Of a stretch of 6,731 nucleotides of DNA, positions 1-4,642 are shown in pieces. Made by a program: the position numbers and the translations under genes. Numbering within the stretch: the stretch's first letter is position 1; every line of letters starts with the position of its first letter. The DNA comes from Deltaproteobacteria bacterium (GTDB lineage: Bacteria; Desulfobacterota; GWC2-55-46), in the NCBI GenBank assembly GCA_016219075.1, contig JACRCJ010000328.1, forward strand, positions 1 through 6,731, in the 5' to 3' direction. The notes below the pieces were generated by a model that saw only the letters and a program-made list of their open reading frames with translations, had not been told where the DNA came from and made no database searches.

Positions 1-220
1 AGCCGGGTTCTTCGTCCCCTCGGACCCCTCCGTAAAAGAGACGAAGGCCGGGGCGAACACGCAGGTGGAGCAGGGCTACATGGAGGTCTCCAATGTGAAC
101 GCCGTCAGGGCGATGACGACGATGATAGAGGCGATGAGGTCATACGAGACTCACGCGAAGATGATCCAGACGATGGACGATATGACGAAAAAGGCCATAG
201 AAGACGTAGGCAGGGTCTGA
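1..220 (+). CDS. flgF: Flagellar proximal rod protein FlgF, C-terminal fragment
   Basis: This is the 3' end of a gene cut by the window edge; the reading frame begins at base 2 and ends at TGA 218-220, leaving 72 residues. The visible part is the conserved C-terminal helix of flagellar axial proteins: QGYMEVSNVNAVRAM followed by MIEAMRSYETHAKMIQTMDDM, which pairs with the N-terminal helix to form the D0 coiled coil of rod subunits. FlgG just downstream has the equivalent QGFLEMSNVSVVEEM segment, so the two are paralogues. FlgF is preferred over a second FlgG because flgF-flgG is the usual order and the tail (KKAIEDVGRV) departs from the FlgG ending. The protein would be exported by the flagellar type III system and polymerise in the proximal rod. 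The FlgF call rests on family and context, since the central domain is not visible. Confidence 0.88.
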   Translation, partial: AGFFVPSDPSVKETKAGANTQVEQGYMEVSNVNAVRAMTTMIEAMRSYETHAKMIQTMDDMTKKAIEDVGRV

Positions 221-229
221 CGCAAAGTG

Positions 230-261
230 AACCCGCCCCGGGCTTGTTACCCCCGGGTTTT
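230..261 (+). other. Possible GC-rich hairpin in the flgF-flgG gap
   Basis: The 89-nt gap between flgF and flgG is otherwise featureless. AACCCG (230-235) is the exact reverse complement of CGGGTT (254-259). Inside it, GGG (240-242) can pair with CCC (251-253), leaving CCCC (236-239) bulged and an 8-nt loop. Only four T residues (258-261) follow, a short tract for an intrinsic terminator. It could be a weak attenuator or an mRNA-processing/stability element that sets the flgF to flgG ratio, or it could be chance in GC-rich DNA. No convincing sigma-54, sigma-28 or sigma-70 promoter was found in this gap. Confidence 0.3.
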
Positions 262-295
262 CAGAACTGTTAAAAATAAATCCTTTAAGGCAACG

Positions 296-301
296 AGGAG
301 G
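296..301 (+). promoter_or_regulatory. Ribosome binding site of flgG
   Basis: A perfect AGGAGG lies 8 nt before ATG 310. It fixes the flgG start and suggests strong initiation independent of flgF, which ends 89 nt upstream. That fits the higher copy number of the distal rod protein. Confidence 0.8.
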
Positions 302-309
302 CTACAAAG

Positions 310-1098
310 ATGATAAGGGCATTGTGGACAGCGTCAACGGGGATGGAAGCTCAGCAGCTGAACATCGACATCATCTCACATAACCTCGCCAATGTCAATA
401 CGACGGGTTTTAAAAAGAGCAGGGCCGATTATCAGGACCTCTTGTACCAGGAGATAAAATCTGCCGGGGCCTCGTCTTCCCCGTCTACCATGGTCCCCAC
501 CGGCATAGAGGTCGGTCAGGGCGTAAGGACCGTATCTACCCAGAAGGTCTTTAACCAGGGGAACTTCAAGCAGACGGAAAACCCCCTTGATGTGGCCGTT
601 GAGGGCGAGGGCTTTTTCCAGGTGGCAAGGCCTGACGGCACCATGTCTTACACCAGGACCGGCGAGTTCAAGGTCGACAGCGAAGGCAGGCTCGTAACTT
701 CCGACGGCTACCTTGTAGAGCCGCAGATATCGATCCCCGCCACCTCGCTTGCCATAACCATAAGCGCCGACGGCATAGTCTCAGCGACGCAGCCTGGCAT
801 AGCGGTCCCCACTCAGGTGGGAAACCTTGAGCTTGCGAGGTTCATAAACCCGTCGGGCCTTCAGCCCATAGGAAAAAACCTCTACATCCCGACAGCGGCA
901 TCAGGCACGGCCACCACCGGGGTGCCCGGCTCCGAAGGCATGGGTACGATAGCGCAGGGCTTCCTCGAGATGTCCAACGTAAGCGTAGTGGAGGAGATGG
1001 TAAACATGATAGCGGCCCAGAGGGCGTACGAGATAAACTCAAAGGCCATACAGACTTCAGATGAGATGCTCCAGACCGCCAACTCTATGAAGAGGTAG
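310..1098 (+). CDS. flgG: Flagellar distal rod protein FlgG
   Basis: FlgG forms the distal rod, the drive shaft crossing the periplasm through the P and L rings. The 262-residue length matches the family (about 260). Residues 8-12 (ASTGM) and 25-34 (NLANVNTTGF) are the N-terminal rod/hook signature. Residues 46-63, beginning YQEIKSAG, correspond to the FlgG-specific insertion that distinguishes FlgG from FlgE and FlgF. It is followed by the family-typical ENPLDVAVEGEGFFQV stretch. The C-terminus carries the conserved helix from GFLEMSNVSVVEEMV through AAQRAYEINSKAIQTSDEML. There is no cleaved signal peptide, as expected for a type III export substrate. The start is ATG 310, preceded by AGGAGG at 8 nt. 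flgA begins 3 nt after the stop, so the two are probably co-translated. Confidence 0.97.
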   Translation: MIRALWTASTGMEAQQLNIDIISHNLANVNTTGFKKSRADYQDLLYQEIKSAGASSSPSTMVPTGIEVGQGVRTVSTQKVFNQGNFKQTENPLDVAVEGEGFFQVARPDGTMSYTRTGEFKVDSEGRLVTSDGYLVEPQISIPATSLAITISADGIVSATQPGIAVPTQVGNLELARFINPSGLQPIGKNLYIPTAASGTATTGVPGSEGMGTIAQGFLEMSNVSVVEEMVNMIAAQRAYEINSKAIQTSDEMLQTANSMKR

Positions 1099-1101
1099 GC
1101 C

Positions 1102-1794
1102 GTGAAACTACTTGGAGGAATGCTTATGGCGCTCGCAGCTTTGATGGTACTCACTGTCCCGGCCCTATCCGACTCGGGGCTCATACGCTCGGAAGTGACA
1201 AGGCAGATCGTACAGAACTCTCCCTGGAGCGGAGACGATATCGAGGTGGACGATATCAATATAACAGGGCCTGATATCACGAAGGAGAAATTCGACCGCG
1301 TTGAAGTAAGGGTCCCGAAACGGATGAACAATATCGGCAAGATCACGGTGCTTGCCACCCTTTTCTCGGGCGGCAGGGAGGTCAGGAACATCTGGGTCTC
1401 GGCGCGGATAAGGGTCTTCAGAGAGGCGGTCGTGGCGCTTAAAAGCATAAGGATGAACGAGAAGATAACGAAAGACGATGTCAAGTTGATGAGGATGGAG
1501 ACGCGCGACGTTGCCGACACGCTAGGTTCGGCTGAAGAGGCCGTTGGAATGCTCGCGCGCCGCCCCATAGCCGCGGGGACCGTCATAAAAAGAGACTACA
1601 TCAAGCCGCAGGTCATCGTTAAACGCGGCGAGCGCATAGTGGTAAGCGTGGAGAACGAGAGGTTAAAGGTGAAGTCAGTGGGTACGGCCGTAGGAGACGG
1701 ATCCCGCGGCGAGACCGTTTCCGTCAAGATGTCGTCCGGCAAGGAGATCACCGGAAGGGTCACGGGCCCCGGGGAGATACTCGTTGATTTTTAA
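1102..1794 (+). CDS. flgA: P-ring assembly chaperone FlgA
   Basis: FlgA is a periplasmic protein that helps FlgI assemble into the P ring around the rod. The 230-residue product begins with a signal peptide (K2, then a hydrophobic run to about residue 20, likely cleavage after ALS at 21-23). The C-terminal half is the SAF/ChapFlgA domain: ALKSIRMNEKITKDDVKLM, then GMLARRPIAAGTVIKRDYI, then IVKRGERIVVSVEN, ending in SSGKEITGRVTGPGEILVDF. The GTG start at 1102 has AGAGG 6 nt upstream and keeps a basic residue in the signal peptide. ATG 1126 (residue 9) has a better GGAGG (1114-1118) at 7 nt, but starting there would remove the only positive charge ahead of the hydrophobic core. The start is therefore not certain; the identity is. 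It lies 3 nt after flgG and immediately upstream of the ring genes it serves. Confidence 0.93.
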   Translation: MKLLGGMLMALAALMVLTVPALSDSGLIRSEVTRQIVQNSPWSGDDIEVDDINITGPDITKEKFDRVEVRVPKRMNNIGKITVLATLFSGGREVRNIWVSARIRVFREAVVALKSIRMNEKITKDDVKLMRMETRDVADTLGSAEEAVGMLARRPIAAGTVIKRDYIKPQVIVKRGERIVVSVENERLKVKSVGTAVGDGSRGETVSVKMSSGKEITGRVTGPGEILVDF

Positions 1795-1807
1795 GAGGAC
1801 CATGGAT

Positions 1808-2506
1808 ATGAAAAGAACACTTTTAACCGTACTCTGCGGCGCCGTTACGCTTGCCGGCGCGGGCTGCGCCACACCGAAGCCTCAGAAGCTGGACCTGGCG
1901 AACATCCCGGTGCAGTCCACAAGCGTCCCGGCCTCACCCGGTTCGATCTGGCCCGGCGAGACATCGCGTAACACGCTTTTTCAGGACCTGAGGGCGCGTA
2001 ACATCGGCGACATCGTCACAATAGTGGTCACCGAGAAGACAAGCGCGATCAACGGGGGCACGACCTCCACGGCCAGGAAATCATCCGACGACATAGCCAT
2101 ACAGAAGTTCCTGGGCCTGCCTCTCAACTTCGGCATGAGGGACTTCCTGGGGCAGGGAAACCCCTTCAGCCCCGAGATCCAGTCGAGCTATGACGGGAAG
2201 TTCGACGGCTCCGGCACGACCAAGAGGTCGGGAGAGCTCAACGCCGTCATAGCCACGCGCGTGACCAACATACTTTCCAACGGGAACCTCATCATAGAGG
2301 GCAAGAAGGACACGGTCGTCAATAACGAGCTGCAGTACATAGTATTGAGCGGGATAATAAGGCCCGAGGACATAAACGAACACAATTCCATTCCGTCAAA
2401 GCTGATCTCGGACGCCAGGATCGAGTACTCCGGGAGAGGTGTGGTTGCCGACGAGCAGAGCCCCGGCTGGATGAGGAGGATCCTTGACAATTTTTGGCCG
2501 TTCTAA
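1808..2506 (+). CDS. flgH: Flagellar L-ring lipoprotein FlgH
   Basis: FlgH forms the L ring, the outer-membrane bushing of the rod. From ATG 1808 the product has 232 residues: a KR n-region, a hydrophobic stretch and a lipidation cysteine at residue 20 (context LAGAGC). The family signature follows, with GSIWPG at about 45-50 and LFQDLRARNIGDIV at 57-70, then VVTEKTSA. Near the C-terminus are NLIIEGKK, LSGIIRPEDI and a terminal LDNFWPF. Starts at TTG 1784 (inside flgA) and ATG 1802 are possible. ATG 1808 is preferred because AGAGG at 1794-1798, overlapping the flgA stop, lies 9 nt before it, against 3 nt for ATG 1802. The lipobox is not canonical, with G rather than Leu/Val/Ile at -3. The last 23 nt overlap flgI. 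Confidence 0.95.
   Translation: MKRTLLTVLCGAVTLAGAGCATPKPQKLDLANIPVQSTSVPASPGSIWPGETSRNTLFQDLRARNIGDIVTIVVTEKTSAINGGTTSTARKSSDDIAIQKFLGLPLNFGMRDFLGQGNPFSPEIQSSYDGKFDGSGTTKRSGELNAVIATRVTNILSNGNLIIEGKKDTVVNNELQYIVLSGIIRPEDINEHNSIPSKLISDARIEYSGRGVVADEQSPGWMRRILDNFWPF
2473..2479 (+). promoter_or_regulatory. Ribosome binding site of flgI, inside flgH
   Basis: GAGGAGG lies 4 nt before TTG 2484. It sits within the last codons of flgH and supports the TTG as the real flgI start. The next in-frame start-like codon falls inside the signal peptide and would destroy it. Ribosomes translating flgH would pass directly over this site, so flgH and flgI translation are probably coupled. Confidence 0.75.
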
Positions 2507-3602
2507 AAACATAGCATTCCTTGCGCTCGCTTTCGTGACGGTCCTTTTTTCAACAGGGGCTTACGGGGCGCGGATAAAAGACATCGCCTTCATCGAGGGG
2601 GTGCGCCCCAACCAGCTCATCGGCTACGGCATCGTCGTGGGCCTGAACGGCACCGGCGACAAGACAAGCGCCGTGTACACGATGCAGTCCATAGCCAACA
2701 TGCTCAACAGGATGGGGATGAAGTTCGACCCCAATTCCATAAGGGTTAAAAACGCCGCCGCGGTGCTCGTCACGGCCGAGCTTCCCGCCTTCACGAAGAC
2801 CGGGAGCAAGATCGATGTGCTCGTTTCCTCGCTCGGCGACTCCACGAGCCTTCAGGGCGGGACCCTCATCTCAACGCCGCTGAAGGGCCCTGACGGGGCC
2901 GTGTACGCCGTATCCCAGGGGGCTATTTCGCTGGCCGGCTTCTCAGCCGGCGGCACGGGCAATTCGGTCGCCAAGAACCACCAGACGGCCGGGAAGATCC
3001 CCAACGGTGCGATCATAGAAAAGGATGTCCCGGTGAGCCTCTTCGGCAGAGAAACGCTGCAGCTCTCGCTCCGTGACCCGGACTTCACAACCGCCGGGAG
3101 GGTGGTCGACGAGATAAACAAGAACTTCAGCACAGAGATAGCACGGGCCGTAGACGCCGGCAGCATCACTCTTAGCGTCCCGGAGGACTACAGGGACGCT
3201 GTTGTGCGCTACATCTCCAGGATAGAGGCCCTGGATGTCAGGCCGGATGCCGTCACTAAGGTCGTCGTTAACGAGAGGACCGGGACGGTAGTGATGGGCG
3301 AGAGGGTCAGGCTTTCAACGGTGGCGATCTCTCACGGCGACATAAGCATAGAGATAAAGACGCAGTACTACATCTCCCAGCCGCCGGCCTTCTCTCCGAA
3401 GGGCGAGACTGTGGTTGTCCCGGTGGAGCAGACGAATGTCCAGGAAGAGAAGTCCAAGCTCATCGTCATGCCCGAAGGCGTGACCCTCGGGGATGTCGTA
3501 AGGGCGCTTAACCTCATAGGCGTGACGCCGAGGGACCTTGTGGCGATACTCCAGTCGATAAAGGCCGCAGGGGCGCTACAGGCCGAACTCGAGATAATAT
3601 AG
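2484..3602 (+). CDS. flgI: Flagellar P-ring protein FlgI
   Basis: FlgI polymerises into the periplasmic P ring around the distal rod. The 372-residue product has a signal peptide with basic residues at 6 and 8, a hydrophobic core at about 10-22, and likely cleavage near AYG-A (26-29). The mature protein then begins in the typical way: RIKDIAFIEGVRPNQLIGYG followed by VVGLNGTGDK. Other family segments are LVSSLGDSTSLQGGTLISTPL, VVVNERTGTVVMGERVRLS (about 262-280) and the terminal LGDVVRALNLIGVTPRDLVA region. The start is a TTG, 23 nt inside flgH, supported by GAGGAGG and by the signal peptide. The whole protein contains no cysteine, so it cannot form the disulphide that stabilises the E. coli P ring. 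A small gene follows 8 nt after the stop. Confidence 0.97.
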   Translation: MTIFGRSKNIAFLALAFVTVLFSTGAYGARIKDIAFIEGVRPNQLIGYGIVVGLNGTGDKTSAVYTMQSIANMLNRMGMKFDPNSIRVKNAAAVLVTAELPAFTKTGSKIDVLVSSLGDSTSLQGGTLISTPLKGPDGAVYAVSQGAISLAGFSAGGTGNSVAKNHQTAGKIPNGAIIEKDVPVSLFGRETLQLSLRDPDFTTAGRVVDEINKNFSTEIARAVDAGSITLSVPEDYRDAVVRYISRIEALDVRPDAVTKVVVNERTGTVVMGERVRLSTVAISHGDISIEIKTQYYISQPPAFSPKGETVVVPVEQTNVQEEKSKLIVMPEGVTLGDVVRALNLIGVTPRDLVAILQSIKAAGALQAELEII

Positions 3603-3606
3603 GAGG
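3601..3606 (+). promoter_or_regulatory. Ribosome binding site of the small HisKA-like gene
   Basis: A perfect AGGAGG overlaps the flgI stop codon (TAG 3600-3602) and stands 4 nt before ATG 3611. This is among the strongest SD sites in the window and is the best evidence that the 70-residue reading frame is translated. Confidence 0.75.
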
Positions 3607-3610
3607 ACCT

Positions 3611-3823
3611 ATGGGAGCCGCGCTCAATGACGAGGAGATGGCGATAGAAAAAGCCGGCGAGATACCTACCGAGTGCAGGAGATACATCTCCCACCATGTA
3701 AGAAACGGGCTGGTCTCGATAATGGGTATCGCCATGAGGATCAAGGACGAGCCCGAGGCGCTTGAGAAGCTGGAGGACTATATCGACCATATAGCCCAGG
3801 ACCTTAAAAAAGTGGGGTTATGA
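3611..3823 (+). CDS. 70-residue stand-alone HisKA/DHp-like protein of unknown function
   Basis: I do not recognise this as a named flagellar gene. The 70-residue product has no signal peptide or membrane segment and is predicted cytoplasmic. Residues 25-41, YISHHVRNGLVSIMGIA, resemble the H-box of histidine kinases (general form SHE-x-R-T/N-P-L-x-x-I-x-G). A short turn around D46-P48 follows, then an amphipathic second helix, ALEKLEDYIDHIAQDLKKV (50-68), as in a DHp helical hairpin. H28 would be the phosphoacceptor; N32 occupies the Thr/Asn position four residues later, and H29 replaces the usual Glu/Asp. There is no N, G1, F or G2 box, so it cannot bind ATP alone. A perfect SD precedes it, and its TGA overlaps the flgJ ATG (ATGA, 3820-3823), so it belongs to the operon. 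Possible roles are phosphotransfer or docking to a flagellar kinase or response regulator. The CDS is well supported; the fold assignment is moderately so; the function is unknown. Confidence 0.82.
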   Translation: MGAALNDEEMAIEKAGEIPTECRRYISHHVRNGLVSIMGIAMRIKDEPEALEKLEDYIDHIAQDLKKVGL

Positions 3824-4218
3824 CCATGAACGGAGCAGGTCCGATACAACCGTTGAAGATGAATATCCACGGCGCAGCCCCTTCGGCGAAGGAGACCCGG
3901 GCCGAGCTTAAGAAGGCGGTCACGGAGTTCGAGGCGCTCTTCTTGAACCAGATGCTTAAAGTAATGCGCGATACCGTCGCCAAGAGCGACCTTTTCCACG
4001 GAGGCAGCGGCGAAGACATTTACAACTCGCTCTTTGACACCGAACTCTCAGAACAGATGGCTAAAGGCGGGGGTATCGGGCTCGGGAAGGTGCTCCTCGG
4101 ACAGTTTGAGAAAAATCTCGGTTTAACGCCAGGCGCCAACGACGCCGGGATGAAGGACGCCTGGGCGGGGCCGCCTGCCGGGAGGCCGAAGAAGGCCGGG
4201 AAAACCGAGGAAATATAA
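3820..4218 (+). CDS. flgJ: Rod-binding protein FlgJ (N-terminal rod-cap domain only)
   Basis: FlgJ acts as the scaffold or cap for rod assembly. The 132-residue product has the rod-binding domain: FEALFLNQMLKVMR (37-50), an acidic SGEDIYNSLFDTELSEQM segment (63-80) and GIGLGKVLLGQ (85-95). A Gly/Pro/Lys-rich tail follows from about residue 101. The C-terminal glucosaminidase domain of enterobacterial FlgJ is absent. Single-domain FlgJ is normal outside the beta/gamma proteobacteria, where a separate enzyme opens the peptidoglycan. The ATG at 3820 overlaps the upstream stop by 4 nt. An in-frame ATG at 3826, with GGGG 8 nt upstream, is an equally plausible start and changes only two residues. 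No terminator is evident after the stop, so upstream transcripts probably run on into flgM. Confidence 0.93.
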   Translation: MTMNGAGPIQPLKMNIHGAAPSAKETRAELKKAVTEFEALFLNQMLKVMRDTVAKSDLFHGGSGEDIYNSLFDTELSEQMAKGGGIGLGKVLLGQFEKNLGLTPGANDAGMKDAWAGPPAGRPKKAGKTEEI

Positions 4219-4265
4219 GAAGTTGTGGTCGGCAGCACCCCGGACACCTATATTTTGTGGTCTTC

Positions 4266-4292
4266 TAAAGTTTTCCCACTATTTGCCCGATA
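4266..4292 (+). promoter_or_regulatory. Sigma-28 (FliA) promoter for flgM-flgN-flgK
   Basis: TAAAGTTT (4266-4273), an 11-nt spacer and GCCCGATA (4285-4292) closely match the FliA consensus TAAAGTTT-N11-GCCGATAA. The -35 element is exact. The -10 element carries one extra C; read one base later it is CCCGATAT, with a 12-nt spacer. A start site near 4298-4300 would give a leader of about 25 nt. The position directly upstream of flgM is where a late flagellar promoter is expected, because FlgM inhibits the sigma factor that reads it and the loop is self-limiting. Confidence 0.88.
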
Positions 4293-4297
4293 TTAAT

Positions 4298-4311
4298 AGT
4301 GAGGAAACACT
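4298..4311 (+). promoter_or_regulatory. Possible CsrA-type GGA-loop hairpin in the flgM leader
   Basis: AGTG (4298-4301) and CACT (4308-4311) can pair around the hexaloop AGGAAA, placing a GGA in the loop. A second GGA lies in the flgM SD 12 nt downstream. CsrA dimers typically bind one GGA in a hairpin loop and one at the ribosome binding site. The stem is only 4 bp and would lie at the extreme 5' end of the sigma-28 transcript, so this is a weak call. Confidence 0.25.
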
Positions 4312-4313
4312 TT

Positions 4314-4319
4314 AGGAGG
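4314..4319 (+). promoter_or_regulatory. Ribosome binding site of flgM
   Basis: AGGAGG stands 4 nt before ATG 4324 and fixes the flgM start. It contains a GGA that could double as a CsrA contact. Confidence 0.75.
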
Positions 4320-4323
4320 GTTT

Positions 4324-4638
4324 ATGAAAATAGGTGGAAAAAAACCGGGCGTTGGAACAGATAATTATATAAAAAAGGCCGGCGGCCCGGAAGGGGCTAA
4401 AAAACCGGGCACAGCTGGAAAACCGTCCTCGTCCGGCGACAATGTGGAGTTATCATCGCGCGCGCTGGAGTTGACCAGGGCAACGGGCCTTCTTGACACC
4501 GTCCCCGAAGTAAGGGGCGAGATGGTAGTGCGTCTCAAGACCGACATAGAGCGGGGGGACTACAGCGTGGATGCCGGCAAGGTGGCCGAAAAAATGATAG
4601 AAAGGGCGCTCAGGAACGCGCTGTACGCAAAAAAATAA
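4324..4638 (+). CDS. flgM: Anti-sigma-28 factor FlgM
   Basis: FlgM binds FliA (sigma-28) and blocks late flagellar transcription until the hook-basal body is complete, when it is exported through the flagellum. The 104-residue length fits the family. The N-terminal 40 residues are disordered and rich in Gly, Lys and Pro, with KKPG at 6-9 and 26-29. The sigma-binding half follows: DNVELS (39-44), PEVRGEMVVRLKTDIERGDY (61-80), SVDAGKVAEKMIERAL (81-96). The block of Val-Arg, then Gly-x-Tyr-x-Val-Asp, then KVAEKM is diagnostic of FlgM. It is the first gene after the sigma-28 promoter and has a strong SD. The first 80 nt are unusually A-rich for this window, with tracts of seven and six A residues. 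flgN starts 4 nt after the stop. Confidence 0.95.
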   Translation: MKIGGKKPGVGTDNYIKKAGGPEGAKKPGTAGKPSSSGDNVELSSRALELTRATGLLDTVPEVRGEMVVRLKTDIERGDYSVDAGKVAEKMIERALRNALYAKK

Positions 4639-4642
4639 TAAA

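Larger units (their letters stand above)
4219..4323 (+). other. flgJ-flgM intergenic regulatory region
   Basis: This 105-nt, relatively AT-rich gap separates the basal-body genes from the late genes. It contains an 8-nt direct repeat, TTGTGGTC (4223-4230 and 4255-4262), a sigma-28-type promoter (4266-4292), a short GGA-loop hairpin (4298-4311) and the flgM ribosome binding site (4314-4319). I see no good terminator hairpin in it. Confidence 0.7.

Noticed and set aside
221..309. Promoter for flgG in the flgF-flgG gap (for example TTGTTA 244-249 with an A-rich stretch at 271-280)
   Set aside because: The candidate -10 sequences do not fit TATAAT at a normal spacing, and no sigma-54 GG/GC pair or sigma-28 motif is present.
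882..1586. Long minus-strand open frame (234 codons) opposite flgG and flgA
   Set aside because: It runs across two clearly identified plus-strand genes, its product is low-complexity Ser/Ile/Leu-rich sequence, and it shows no recognisable domain; it is an antisense shadow of biased codon use.
3368..3790. Minus-strand open frame (140 codons) opposite the flgI end and the small gene
   Set aside because: Both plus-strand genes have good SD sites and family-like sequence, whereas the minus frame has neither a recognisable domain nor support from context.
3611..3823. The small HisKA-like gene as a decayed fragment of a full histidine kinase
   Set aside because: It has a perfect SD, a clean stop overlapping the flgJ start, codon use like its neighbours, and no kinase remnants on either side, so it looks like an intact small gene.
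4219..4265. Intrinsic terminator after flgJ
   Set aside because: The best pairing is about 5 bp with a bulge and no T run directly after it, so read-through into flgM is more likely.
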